From assembly GCA_024709105.1 (NCBI GenBank), contig JANJXJ010000047.1, positions 121,268-185,267 of the forward strand: a DNA stretch of 64,000 nucleotides, written 5' to 3'. The stretch comes from Lentimicrobium sp. (GTDB lineage Bacteria; Bacteroidota; Bacteroidia; Bacteroidales; Lentimicrobiaceae). This document shows, piece after piece, positions 7,123 through 16,685 of this stretch. Position numbers and translations under genes: made by a program. The notes beneath the pieces are model-generated. The model saw only the letters and a list, made by a program, of their open reading frames with translations, was not told where the DNA came from and did no database searches. Each line of letters starts with the position of its first letter. Position 1 is the stretch's first letter.

Positions 7123-9300
7123 ATGAAAACCCGGATGATTTCATTTACTTTATTTGCATTTCTGCAATTGGCTTTAACCAATCTTCAGGCACAAGGCTGG
7201 ACAAAACTCAATCCATATCCAACCTTTAACCATCTTTCAGCAGTTTCATTTCCTTCAGCCGATACAGGATATACGGCGGGACACAATTCAACTGTTTTAA
7301 GGACTACAGATGGTGGAAATTCATGGACAGCCCTTGATTTTCCCGAAAAGGGTGAACAACTGCGCAATGTTTTGTTTACCAATAACAACAATGGTTTTAT
7401 TGTCATTGGCCGCAGAGTTTACAGAACAACTGATGCAGGAAACACCTGGCAAATGAGCCCACTGCCCAATTACTGGGCATCAGCTGATCAATCGTATTTC
7501 ATAGATGATACTACAGGCTTTGTTTTCGGATGGTACAATGCTATTGCCAAAACCACCAATGGAGGTGTAAACTGGCAAATGCTGGCTTTTAGTATCATGG
7601 AAGACAATGTCATCATGAGTATGAAATTTGCCAATCACCAGACAGGTTATTTATGCGGGCATAAGGATCTGGGCAAAACACAACCCATGCTAAAGAGAAC
7701 GGATGACGGAGGTATTACATGGCAGGAGATTGAAGTTCCGACCTGGATTAAGTGCATCAACGACCTCGCTGTAATTAGTCCTGATGAAATCTGGATTGCT
7801 CCCGGAAATTCACCCGGACATATAGCAAGACTTTATCATTCTGTTGATGGTGGTGAAACATGGACCAGCGTTACATTAGGAGAAAACAATAATTCCAACG
7901 GAGTAATTAAACTAGACTTTTTTAATTCACTTCAGGGGAGGGCTTTAGGTAATTATAGAATGTACAGCACCAATGATGGAGGCCAAACATGGACCAATTC
8001 TTACACTAACCTTTATAACTACGAAATTTGCTCACAACAAGACATTGCATGGATAAATCATGATACTGCAATCTATGTTGGGTATGGGCCTCTGATTGGG
8101 AAAACTGAAGATGAAGGCTTAACTACTGAAAATATGATGATTGGAAATATCTACCCGCTGCAATCAGTATATTTTATTGATTCACTAAAGGGGGTCGCCG
8201 GTGGCCGTAAAACTGCAGGAGTTTACATCTCATATACCGAAGATGGGGGTTACACCTGGAATGAAGCCGATGTTGATGTCCCGTTTTTCCAATTTTCGTA
8301 TAACAGGATTGACGACATTCATTTCAGGGATCAATTGAATGGCTGGGCTACTTCATATTCAAATGTACTCTATAAAACTATGGATGGTGGACATTCATGG
8401 AATGCTCATCCTACTGAGCTTCCAGATATTACCTTCAACTTCATTCACAGTTTTTCGGCTAACAACATCTGGGGATTCAGTAAAAATGGAAAAATTATAA
8501 GATCAAATGATGGAGGTAGTTCATGGACAAGTCAAACTATTTTTAATACTAATTCCATGAATCTGCGTCCGGTATTTACCGATAGCCTTCATGGTTTCAT
8601 TGCTGTTGTGTCAGAAAGTTCTCCTGCAATTCACAGATTAATGAAAAACACAAATGGCGGCAGCTATTGGCAAGATATTTACACGTGTTCAGATGGAATC
8701 GAAATTCTTGCTTTTCATTTTGCAGATTCATTACATGGAATTATCAGCCTGTCCGACAAAAGTTTACTTTTTACGGCAGATGGCGGAGAAAACTGGGAAG
8801 TTTCTGAGTTTAATCCTCCATACTTTATTACATACATAAAAATGTTTGATTCCCAATATGGTGTGATAAATACCAATGGGAACTTTACAGCATTGACATT
8901 TGATGGGGGATTAACTTTCACAGTTATGCATACCGATCCCGATTCAGGCTGGGCCGAGTCCAGCAAAACCTTCTTTCTTAAGGAAAATCTGGGCTGGGCA
9001 GTGGGACTTCAGGGAATGATTATGCGATATGATAATTTTATGACCAGCACCTTTCAGCAGCCAGCTAATCATCTCAGCCAGCTTTTCTTTTTTCCGAATC
9101 CTGCTTCTGAAAAGATAACCCTAAGGCAACATGATTATAAAATGCTGAGTATCTTTGATATAGAAGGACAATTACTTTACCTGAGCAAAAATACCGGTCA
9201 TCATCAGGTGGATGTTTCATTTCTGAAACCCGGAACTTATATCCTTGCTTTGGACACAAATCATGGAATGCTGAAACAAAAACTGGTAATAATCAATTAA
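7123..9300 (+). CDS. YCF48/BNR-type beta-propeller protein with T9SS sorting domain
   Basis: 725 residues. Signal peptide about 1-24 (MKTRMISFTLFAFLQLALTN...QAQG). The body is a row of about a dozen repeats, each ending in an Asp-box-like T-x-D-G-G-x-x-W (for example TTDGGNSW, TTDAGNTW, TTNGGVNW, STNDGGQTW, TMDGGHSW, TADGGENW). The repeats resemble YCF48-like and sialidase BNR beta-propellers; propellers of this kind bind proteins or glycans. Residues about 640-725 form the T9SS type A sorting domain (FFPNPASEKITL...LLYLSKNTG...FLKPGTYILALD). No catalytic residues typical of a glycosidase were found. A tandem paralogue starts 100 bp downstream. The protein is probably a cell-surface or released adhesin-like protein. 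Confidence 0.85.
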   Translation: MKTRMISFTLFAFLQLALTNLQAQGWTKLNPYPTFNHLSAVSFPSADTGYTAGHNSTVLRTTDGGNSWTALDFPEKGEQLRNVLFTNNNNGFIVIGRRVYRTTDAGNTWQMSPLPNYWASADQSYFIDDTTGFVFGWYNAIAKTTNGGVNWQMLAFSIMEDNVIMSMKFANHQTGYLCGHKDLGKTQPMLKRTDDGGITWQEIEVPTWIKCINDLAVISPDEIWIAPGNSPGHIARLYHSVDGGETWTSVTLGENNNSNGVIKLDFFNSLQGRALGNYRMYSTNDGGQTWTNSYTNLYNYEICSQQDIAWINHDTAIYVGYGPLIGKTEDEGLTTENMMIGNIYPLQSVYFIDSLKGVAGGRKTAGVYISYTEDGGYTWNEADVDVPFFQFSYNRIDDIHFRDQLNGWATSYSNVLYKTMDGGHSWNAHPTELPDITFNFIHSFSANNIWGFSKNGKIIRSNDGGSSWTSQTIFNTNSMNLRPVFTDSLHGFIAVVSESSPAIHRLMKNTNGGSYWQDIYTCSDGIEILAFHFADSLHGIISLSDKSLLFTADGGENWEVSEFNPPYFITYIKMFDSQYGVINTNGNFTALTFDGGLTFTVMHTDPDSGWAESSKTFFLKENLGWAVGLQGMIMRYDNFMTSTFQQPANHLSQLFFFPNPASEKITLRQHDYKMLSIFDIEGQLLYLSKNTGHHQVDVSFLKPGTYILALDTNHGMLKQKLVIIN

Positions 9301-9364
9301 ATGTCAAAAAGTAAAAGGGAATGATTTATCCTTCTTCCTGACCTTTCCGAACAAGTTATCACCT
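9189..9364 (+). repeat. Copy 1 of a 176-bp direct repeat across the 3' end of the propeller genes
   Basis: Matches 11467-11642 at a constant offset of 2278 bp with only two mismatches, both in coding sequence and both silent (CCC/CCT and GCT/GCC). The last 64 bp lie beyond the stop codon and are identical. Identity ends abruptly at 9364/11642 and decays upstream of 9189/11467. Confidence 0.9.
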
Positions 9365-9400
9365 TTTAAAACAAATTAATCACTTCAAATGCTGTTCTCA

Positions 9401-11578
9401 ATGATAAAAAAGACATTCAGGTTAGTTATTCTTATTGGTTTGTTTCTGAACCTCGGCACTAAGAATCTAAATGCGCAAGGCTGGAGCCAGATCAACCCAC
9501 TGCCAACATATATGATTCCGTCAACTGTTGCCTTTCCGGCCATGGATACTATTTACATTGCCGGAGACCATTCATTTTTGATGAGAACCACTGATGGCGG
9601 AGAATCATGGACTACACTTGATTTGCCCGACGATGATTTACAAATGAGTAGCATATTTTTTACAAACTCTAAAAAGGGATATACTGTCCAAAACCGGAAA
9701 GTATACAGAACTTCGGATGGAGGAAACAACTGGAGTATTTCATATCTTCCTCACAACAATGCTTTTGCACAATTTATTCACTTTATTAACGATACAACTG
9801 GTTTTGCTTTCGGACCTGTTAAAACACTCGCCAAAACGAACAATACCGGCCAAAACTGGCAGCTGCTGAGCGTAGATTTTAATGTACATGACTATTACTT
9901 TTGCATGGATTTCGTTGACAATCAAACAGGTTACATAGGAGGAAGTCTGGATTTTGAAATGAACACCCCCCTTTTAAGAAAAACCAATAATGAAGGTCTA
10001 AGCTGGCAAGACATTCCGGTTCCATCAGACATCCGGCGCGTTAAAAATATGTCAGTAATAAACCATGATGAACTTTGGATTGGTAGTTTTGACTATAATA
10101 ACAACAACATTGTTCTTTACCACACAACCAATTCCGGTATTTCCTGGGAAACGGTTAATATTGTATCAACAGAAAACTCAGGAGCTATAAGAAAACTAAT
10201 CTTCCTGGATGAGATGAATGGCAAATTGCTTACAACTAAAGGAATTTATTCAACTGCGGATGGTGGCCTAAGCTGGACAGAAAAGTTATTTTCATTTCCA
10301 GATTCACCCTCAGCTCAATTTCTTAATATGGACTGGTTAGATAACGACCATATGTTTGCTGTTGGCCAAGGGCCTGTTATCTGCCGTTCAAGCGATGGAG
10401 GAAATTCTCTTGAAAATCTTGTTACTGCTCACACTTATCAAATGAAAAGCATTTACATGATTGACTCACTTCATGTAATTGCCGGAGGCAAAAATGAATC
10501 ATCAGGTTACCTTGCCTATTCACATGATGGCGGATTGAGCTGGCAGGAATCATACATAGATTTCCCGGCTGGTTATTTTAACCCAACAGCAATTTCCGAT
10601 ATTAAATTCTCAAACTCCGAAACCGGCTGGGCATCAAATTTTTCTGATCAGTTGTTTAAAACTTCCGACGGCGGGATATCCTGGCAGATAATTCCTACAG
10701 GACTTGAAAATTACAAGATTGGATATCTGGCTTGTCCCGATCAGAATACAATAATCGGAGCTTGCGCTTATGGAAGAATTGTTAAATCGCAAGATCAGGG
10801 AAACAACTGGACATTGCTTGATTATGAATTTGAGAATTCCAGCTTATCAGGTAAATTTCTTTTCATAGATCCATTTACAGGCTTTGCCGTTGCGAACAAT
10901 GAGATAACAAAGGATGATCATTTATATAAAACCATTGATGGCGGAGAATCATGGATTGAACTGAATTATGGGTCTACTAATGGAAAAATTACAGCAATCT
11001 CATTTATCAGCAGTCTTCATGGGATAATCAGTACTAATGACAACAGGACACTTCTTACTTTCGACGGTGGCATTACGTGGGAAGAATCGGCTGTTCAGGC
11101 TCCTGAGAACCTTACCTATATCAGACTCTTTGATGAAAACCTGGGTATAGCTGTTAGCACTGGCAATTATGTAGCTATCACAAACAATGGAGGACTAACT
11201 TTTGAAACAATTCACCAGGCTTCTGAAATTTTCCCTGTCATTTATTCAGCCAGTTTCTGCGATCAGAACACAGGCCTTCTTTGCGGTGACAGAGGGTTAA
11301 TTATGCGTTATAAAAATTTCAACACATCAAATTCATGGTTTATTACTGAAACAGTAGAAAATTACTTTTACCCCAATCCGGCAAAAGATAAAATTCAGTT
11401 GCATGACACTGATTATCTATCGTTTAGCATATTTGATATAGAAGGACGATTACTTTATCTGCGCAGAAATACCGGTCATCATCAGGTGGATGTTTCATTT
11501 CTGAAACCTGGAACTTATATCCTTGCCTTGGACACAAATCATGGAATGCTGAAACAAAAACTGGTAATAATCAATTAA
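9401..11578 (+). CDS. Tandem YCF48/BNR beta-propeller paralogue with T9SS sorting domain
   Basis: 725 residues from the ATG at 9401 (an in-frame ATG at 9389 would add MLFS). Signal peptide MIKKTFRLVILIGLFLNLG up to about NAQG. Same architecture as the gene upstream: about a dozen Asp-box repeats (RTTDGGESW, RTSDGGNNW, TNSGISW, SHDGGLSW, TSDGGISW, TIDGGESW, TFDGGITW) and a C-terminal T9SS domain (YFYPNPAKDKIQL...FLKPGTYILALD). The two proteins align from end to end but differ in most positions, except for the last 40 or so residues, which are almost the same. It lies 100 bp after its paralogue with no terminator in between, so co-transcription is likely. Confidence 0.85.
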   Translation: MIKKTFRLVILIGLFLNLGTKNLNAQGWSQINPLPTYMIPSTVAFPAMDTIYIAGDHSFLMRTTDGGESWTTLDLPDDDLQMSSIFFTNSKKGYTVQNRKVYRTSDGGNNWSISYLPHNNAFAQFIHFINDTTGFAFGPVKTLAKTNNTGQNWQLLSVDFNVHDYYFCMDFVDNQTGYIGGSLDFEMNTPLLRKTNNEGLSWQDIPVPSDIRRVKNMSVINHDELWIGSFDYNNNNIVLYHTTNSGISWETVNIVSTENSGAIRKLIFLDEMNGKLLTTKGIYSTADGGLSWTEKLFSFPDSPSAQFLNMDWLDNDHMFAVGQGPVICRSSDGGNSLENLVTAHTYQMKSIYMIDSLHVIAGGKNESSGYLAYSHDGGLSWQESYIDFPAGYFNPTAISDIKFSNSETGWASNFSDQLFKTSDGGISWQIIPTGLENYKIGYLACPDQNTIIGACAYGRIVKSQDQGNNWTLLDYEFENSSLSGKFLFIDPFTGFAVANNEITKDDHLYKTIDGGESWIELNYGSTNGKITAISFISSLHGIISTNDNRTLLTFDGGITWEESAVQAPENLTYIRLFDENLGIAVSTGNYVAITNNGGLTFETIHQASEIFPVIYSASFCDQNTGLLCGDRGLIMRYKNFNTSNSWFITETVENYFYPNPAKDKIQLHDTDYLSFSIFDIEGRLLYLRRNTGHHQVDVSFLKPGTYILALDTNHGMLKQKLVIIN

Positions 11579-11642
11579 ATGTCAAAAAGTAAAAGGGAAT
11601 GATTTATCCTTCTTCCTGACCTTTCCGAACAAGTTATCACCT
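11467..11642 (+). repeat. Copy 2 of the 176-bp direct repeat
   Basis: Partner of 9189-9364. It spans the last 37 codons, the stop and 64 bp of 3' flank. Since the upstream coding parts are much more diverged, the copies have been homogenised by gene conversion, or this end was recently duplicated. Confidence 0.9.
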
Positions 11643-12155
11643 ATTTCCCAGCGACATTAATTCAATGATTATTGTAATAATTCTGCAGGAATAATTCTTT
11701 TGGGGAATCATATACTGCTTTGATGTTTAAAGAATACTCCAAAAAGCCTTAAAAACCTTCGCATTTCCAAATCCTGCATCGCAGAGAAATTGCGCAGATA
11801 TAGCATACAATTTCGGAATTTTCCAGGTAAAGATATTGCATACCCTGACTGAAATTCAATAGAAAGACGAGTAATTTTCTAATGAATGCTTAAAAATACT
11901 ACTAAATTAAAACGTAACTTGATAACAGCCGACACATTGACAATTGTATGACCAATGCAATATTTTGAGCTTGAGCCTTGTATTACTGTCGGCTGAAACA
12001 ATGCAAGGTGAATTGATTTTGCTCAGCAATTAAAATCAATTTAATATTTTCCTGCGGTAAGAATCCTCTGTAAATACATTGAGAATTATATTCCTGAACT
12101 TATAAAACCAGATCAGGATATAGCTTTACTCCGGATTGCAATAGCAAATTTTAAG
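11643..12155. other. Intergenic region with a long-range inverted repeat
   Basis: No coding sequence was recognised. CAGCCGACA (11926-11934) pairs perfectly with TGTCGGCTG (11987-11995). Inside the 52-nt interval is a weaker CATTG/CAATG pair (11935-11939 and 11953-11957). The element could form a branched hairpin RNA, or serve as a protein-binding or 3'-end structure. It is not a standard terminator because no U tract follows. Confidence 0.4.
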
Positions 12156-12185
12156 AAAATGCTGTCAGGTATTTGACAGCATTTT
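12156..12185 (-). terminator. Terminator of glmM
   Basis: Perfect 12-bp stem AAAATGCTGTCA / TGACAGCATTTT with a 6-nt loop, 18 bp beyond the glmM stop on the minus strand, followed by TTTTCTTAAAATTT in that direction. Confidence 0.8.
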
Positions 12186-12203
12186 ATCAATTTCAGCTAA
12201 TGA

Positions 12204-13586
12204 TTACAATCCCGCAAACCGGCTGATATCCTCCATAATTCGTTTTGCCAGTGCATCGGCATTTACCGGAGATGTACTTTCGGCATATATACGGATAATA
12301 GGTTCTGTATTGCTTTTTCGCAAATGCACCCATTCCGAATCAAATTCAATTTTTACACCGTCAATGGTATTAACCGGCTGATCTTTGTATTTGGCAGCCA
12401 CTTCATTTAAGATTCCATCAACATCCATGCCTTCTGCCAGTTGAATCTTATTCTTTGAAATGGTGTAATCGGGATAAGTTTTGCGCAGTTCAGAGCATTT
12501 TAAACCTTTTATTGCCAGATGCGAAAGGAACAAGGCAACACCAGCAAGAGCATCGCGGCCATAATGAAGATCAGGCAAAATCACACCACCGTTTCCTTCG
12601 CCCCCAATAACTGCATGTGTCTCTTTCATTTTGGCTACCACATTTACTTCGCCCACTGCAGCAGCTGAATAAGACCCGCCGGCTTTTTCAGTGATGTCGC
12701 GCAATGCCCTCGTTGATGAAAGATTTGAAACCGTATTTCCTTTATTAAAACCCAGCAGATAATCGGCCACAGCTACCAGAGTATATTCTTCGCCAAACAT
12801 ACTTCCATCTTCACAAACTATGGCTAAGCGATCAACATCAGGATCAACCACAAAGCCTGCATGGGCACCGTTTTTTACAACCAATGCAGAGATTTCGGTC
12901 AAATGTTCCGGCAGTGGTTCGGGATTGTGCGGAAAGTGCCCGTTGGGCTCACAATACAACTCGTCAATTTCTGAAACTCCCAGCGCTTTCAGCAAACGGG
13001 GAATGGCTATTCCTCCGGTGCTGTTCACCGCATCAACAGCAATTCTGAACCCTGCTTTTTTAATGGCATCGGTGTTTACATAAGGCAAAGCAAGTATCTT
13101 TTCAATATGTTTGTCAATCCAGGTGTTGTCATAGGTTACTATTCCCAGCTTGTCAACAGTGCAGAAATCAAAATCTTCCCTGGCCGCGAGGTCAAGCACT
13201 TTTTCACCCAGCATGGCATCAATAAATTCACCTTTACTGTTTAGCAATTTCAATGCATTCCACTGCCAGGGGTTATGACTTGCAGTAAGAATTATTCCAC
13301 CTGCTGCATTTAATCCGGTAACAGCCATTTCAACAGTTGGCGTGGTTGACAGGCCCAGATCTGTGACATTCAGGCCCATACCGCAAAGGGTGGCACATAC
13401 CAGCTGATTTACCATTTCACCCGAAACCCTTGCATCGCGGCCCACTACAATATTGCTGCCTGGTGCAGCTTCTATAACCATGGCATAGGCAGCAGTGAAT
13501 TTAACCACATCAACGGGGCTTAAGCCTTCGCCGGGCTTCCCTCCAATGGTGCCGCGGATTCCTGATATACTTTTTATTAATGTCAT
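12204..13586 (-). CDS. glmM: Phosphoglucosamine mutase
   Basis: 460 residues, the usual length for the Bacteroidota form. Alpha-D-phosphohexomutase hallmarks appear in order: the phosphoserine loop TASHNPWQWN with S103, the Mg-binding loop DPDVDR (D248, D250, D252), the sugar-specificity loop GGEGNGGV, and the phosphate-binding RKSNTEP near the C-terminus. The enzyme converts glucosamine-6-phosphate to glucosamine-1-phosphate for UDP-GlcNAc and hence peptidoglycan and LPS. The GGEGNGG loop favours GlmM, but a phosphomannomutase/phosphoglucomutase role cannot be excluded from sequence alone. It is monocistronic with its own terminator. A TAACTTTG box (complement of 13603-13610) just upstream may be the -7 element; its -33 box is not clear. 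Confidence 0.88.
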   Translation of the reverse strand: MTLIKSISGIRGTIGGKPGEGLSPVDVVKFTAAYAMVIEAAPGSNIVVGRDARVSGEMVNQLVCATLCGMGLNVTDLGLSTTPTVEMAVTGLNAAGGIILTASHNPWQWNALKLLNSKGEFIDAMLGEKVLDLAAREDFDFCTVDKLGIVTYDNTWIDKHIEKILALPYVNTDAIKKAGFRIAVDAVNSTGGIAIPRLLKALGVSEIDELYCEPNGHFPHNPEPLPEHLTEISALVVKNGAHAGFVVDPDVDRLAIVCEDGSMFGEEYTLVAVADYLLGFNKGNTVSNLSSTRALRDITEKAGGSYSAAAVGEVNVVAKMKETHAVIGGEGNGGVILPDLHYGRDALAGVALFLSHLAIKGLKCSELRKTYPDYTISKNKIQLAEGMDVDGILNEVAAKYKDQPVNTIDGVKIEFDSEWVHLRKSNTEPIIRIYAESTSPVNADALAKRIMEDISRFAGL

Positions 13587-13788
13587 ATGCTGGTTTTTTA
13601 TGCAAAGTTAGCAATGTAAGACTTTAAATCACTAAAAAAGTTGACCTGAAATTTCAATTTATCAGCAATTGCAACTCTATTGTCCGGAAGAACCTTATAA
13701 AGGAATCTGAATTTTTATTTACCTTCTATTTTTTCTTCTGAATCGAAAATTCAGCATAATTTTGCTGCATCATTTCACCGTAATGGTG

Positions 13789-13819
13789 TTTGATGCCGAT
13801 AATCAGAATTATATTTTTG
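13789..13819 (+). promoter_or_regulatory. Predicted promoter for the 879-residue secreted protein
   Basis: TTTG (13789-13792), a 19-bp spacer, then TATTTTTG (13812-13819). Transcription would start about 12 nt before the ATG at 13838, a very short leader. Confidence 0.5.
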
Positions 13820-13837
13820 TTTTACGCCTGCTGCTGA

Positions 13838-16477
13838 ATGTTTCGTTTCGTCCTGATACTTTTTTTTGTCTTTTTACAGTTTGCTCAGGTTTGGGCTCAA
13901 ACCCTGTGGACTGAAACCCGGGACGGGCAATGGCTCATGAAATACAACCCCGGTGGCAAGGCTTATAAAGCTGATAATCAAATCATCAATCAGCTGGCAC
14001 TTGCTCACAAAAAAATAACCGAAAGAACCTCATTTGTTTTTCATTATTCATATACCAGTGAAATCTCATATAATACTGAAGGACAACTCCTTGCATCAAT
14101 AAGACTTACACCGGGCATATGTACTGGTGATGTTACTATGCATGGTTTTGATCTTTCCGAAATTCTTATCCCCGGTAAAAGCAAGATCAGCGTTAGTATG
14201 CTTAGTCCCGGCGGAGAGGTTCTTTATGAAAGTGAACCAATAGATTTTGTGCTCTCCGACCTGGTGAAAGGAATATATTTTCCGGCAATTTCTGATACTT
14301 TATGGAAACGCGGAAACAGGCTGGAAACGCAGTTTCATTCGTTCAGTTTCACCTCTGAAACATATGCCTTTGCCGAATCTGAATTAAATGCCTTGCTCAA
14401 TTATCAGGCGGCTGTTTCATTGGCTGACACCCTGGAGAAACGGTTAAAGGCTGCCAGAATTGCAAGATTAACTCCAGGTAATGCCTTCGGAATACTGGCC
14501 TTCAGCAACAAAGCCATCAGGTTACTCGAAGAGGCTGTTGCTGTCAGGACTTTATTGTTACCGGGAGCTGACCCTGGCAATCTAAAGCAGAAATTTGAAA
14601 TTAATAAATTCAGATACAGCGAATTAAAACAACATTTGCTGAAACCCGGAAGTTTATTGGCTAATAAAGGCCAAAGCTTTTTAGTTGTATCGGATGCTTA
14701 CCGCGATATGATGCTTGAAGTACTGAACATCTCACGAAACACCGACCATCAGAGCAGCCCGTTCTATTACAGGTTGTTTTCCAATTGCCTGAGTCAGGCA
14801 CAGATCAGTGAAATGGATAGAATGCTGAAAAACTATGCCGGAACAATGCATTATGGCAGCAAGTATCTGTCATTAAGAATATTACAAAGGATAGAACAAC
14901 TATCAGATACATTAATGAATGAAGGAAGATTTGCCGAAGCTGTGGATTTACTGACTTCAGGAGAAAAATTTGCTTCCGCCAATCCGGCTGTTTTTATCCC
15001 CGGATCACTTTCCGAACGCCTTAGAAAAGCCCGTAGTGGATTGACTTCCTCGTACACGCGTATTGTTCAGAAAGCGCTTGCCGGAAAATTGCCCGACCTG
15101 GCTCAGAGATACCTGATAGAAGCCGAGAGTTATGCTCAGCGCTTTGATATTGCTGAGTTGGAAAGCAGCGGATTGATTAGCCTTTATGAAGAAATGGCAG
15201 CACAACATATGAGCAAAGGCAATCAGCTTTTTCAGGCGGGTGAGTTCCTGAATGCCTTAACCGAATTTGAAAAGGCAAGCTTTATCAGCCAAACGAAACC
15301 CGGAGTAAAACCTCCGGCAGGATTGAGAAATGCCACCGAAAAAGCATTTCAGAGTCATACAAATTTTATATTTACCGGGGCAAAGAGTTATCTGAAAACT
15401 TCAGATATTTTAAATGCTGAAATCAAACTAAATGAAGCACTAACGTTTTCAGCGAATTATACCGATTTTAAATATGACCTGACCCTTGCTGACAGCCTGA
15501 AAAATGGAATTGCGCAGATAAAATTCAATCGGTTGATTGCTGAATCATGGAAAGCCAATTCAGCCCACAGCAAGGAAGAAGCTTTTACCAGACTTTTTGA
15601 AGCAGCAAAGGTTTTCCGTAATTACAGCATTCACGAAAATCCTCAATACGACACTCTGATAGCAAAAGTTGGTATCACTAAAATTAATAATCTTTATTCT
15701 GAAGGAAGATTAAAAATATGGGCCGGGGAACCTGCCAAAGCTATGGAACTTGCCTTGATTGCTGATGAATTGGTTGACTTGTTTGGGTTGAACTACAACC
15801 CTGATATCAAAAAGCAGCATCTTGAACTTGAAAAATTGGCAGAGGAAACTCTTTGTGGCAAAATCAAAGGAGAGCTGGAATCACTTGTAAATCAAGCCAA
15901 CGACCTTTTCAGCCGCAACCATTTTACCCAGGCAGGTGAAGTAATATCAGAAGCACGTGAATTGGTCTTCAGTTACTCTTTTTGCGGAATAACAACCAAA
16001 GAAATCAATCAGGTACTAAGCCGGCATCAGCAAGCCATCCGTTGGAACCAGATGAATACTGAAGCTTTGAATTTACTCACATCAGGCGACTTTTTAAATG
16101 GCAGCAGCCGGCTTCAGGAAACCGAAGCATTATATCATTACTACAGGCTTGATACCTTAGGCTTGCTTAATACCGGCTTACTTGAGCTTTCCATGAATAC
16201 GAATGACACTGCGTTGCTGCTTTTCGCGACACATTATTATATTACCCGCAATAAAGCCGATGAATCTTTACAACTAACCGAGAAATTAAGAATTTCAGGC
16301 CTTCCGGCTCAGGATGTAAATGATATTCAGGGAAGTTTAGCCCGTATTGTTGCTCAGCGCGATAAAACTGAGTATCAGCATACTGAAATAAAAACAATGC
16401 TCAAAGTTTATACAGGAGGCAACAAGTGGTACAAACGTTTTGCGGATGCTTATACATTTCACATGGAAAATCAATAG
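13838..16477 (+). CDS. Large secreted protein of unknown function, helical-repeat-like
   Basis: 879 residues with a clear signal peptide (MFRFVLILFFVFLQFAQVWAQ). Residues about 25-140 look beta-rich. From about 170 to the end the sequence is helical, with Ala/Leu/Glu-rich segments such as LMNEGRFAEAVDLLTSGEKF, GNQLFQAGEFLNALTEFEKA and NDLFSRNHFTQAGEVISEA. Their G/N-x-x-L/F-x-x-G-x-F-x-x-A pattern suggests degenerate TPR-type repeats, usually protein-binding scaffolds. There is no catalytic motif, lipobox or T9SS domain, so a periplasmic location is likely. It stands alone between glmM (divergent) and pepE, which has its own promoter. I do not recognise a named family. Confidence 0.7.
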   Translation: MFRFVLILFFVFLQFAQVWAQTLWTETRDGQWLMKYNPGGKAYKADNQIINQLALAHKKITERTSFVFHYSYTSEISYNTEGQLLASIRLTPGICTGDVTMHGFDLSEILIPGKSKISVSMLSPGGEVLYESEPIDFVLSDLVKGIYFPAISDTLWKRGNRLETQFHSFSFTSETYAFAESELNALLNYQAAVSLADTLEKRLKAARIARLTPGNAFGILAFSNKAIRLLEEAVAVRTLLLPGADPGNLKQKFEINKFRYSELKQHLLKPGSLLANKGQSFLVVSDAYRDMMLEVLNISRNTDHQSSPFYYRLFSNCLSQAQISEMDRMLKNYAGTMHYGSKYLSLRILQRIEQLSDTLMNEGRFAEAVDLLTSGEKFASANPAVFIPGSLSERLRKARSGLTSSYTRIVQKALAGKLPDLAQRYLIEAESYAQRFDIAELESSGLISLYEEMAAQHMSKGNQLFQAGEFLNALTEFEKASFISQTKPGVKPPAGLRNATEKAFQSHTNFIFTGAKSYLKTSDILNAEIKLNEALTFSANYTDFKYDLTLADSLKNGIAQIKFNRLIAESWKANSAHSKEEAFTRLFEAAKVFRNYSIHENPQYDTLIAKVGITKINNLYSEGRLKIWAGEPAKAMELALIADELVDLFGLNYNPDIKKQHLELEKLAEETLCGKIKGELESLVNQANDLFSRNHFTQAGEVISEARELVFSYSFCGITTKEINQVLSRHQQAIRWNQMNTEALNLLTSGDFLNGSSRLQETEALYHYYRLDTLGLLNTGLLELSMNTNDTALLLFATHYYITRNKADESLQLTEKLRISGLPAQDVNDIQGSLARIVAQRDKTEYQHTEIKTMLKVYTGGNKWYKRFADAYTFHMENQ

Positions 16478-16562
16478 AGTACTGAAGCTACTCGGAATCC
16501 AATTCTATGGAATGATGATCACAGTCAAAAATCCCAATTTTTATTAAAAGCCTTTAAAAGGA

Positions 16563-16594
16563 TTTGTATAATCAACAAAATTCTCATAGGTTTG
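16563..16594 (+). promoter_or_regulatory. Predicted promoter for pepE
   Basis: TTTG (16563-16566), a 20-bp spacer, then TAGGTTTG (16587-16594). It implies a leader of about 85 nt before the pepE ATG at 16686. Confidence 0.55.
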
Positions 16595-16685
16595 AAAAAA
16601 ATTCCTTTGAATATTGCCGGTAATTTCTGAAAGATAATTGCCAATTGCCAAAGAAACTAATTGTTCACCAATAAAACCAGAAAAA

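Noticed and set aside
6917..7126. 69-codon frame directly before the first propeller gene
   Set aside because: Rich in Phe/Lys/Ile with no pattern, and ends inside the start of the real gene; probably untranslated leader.
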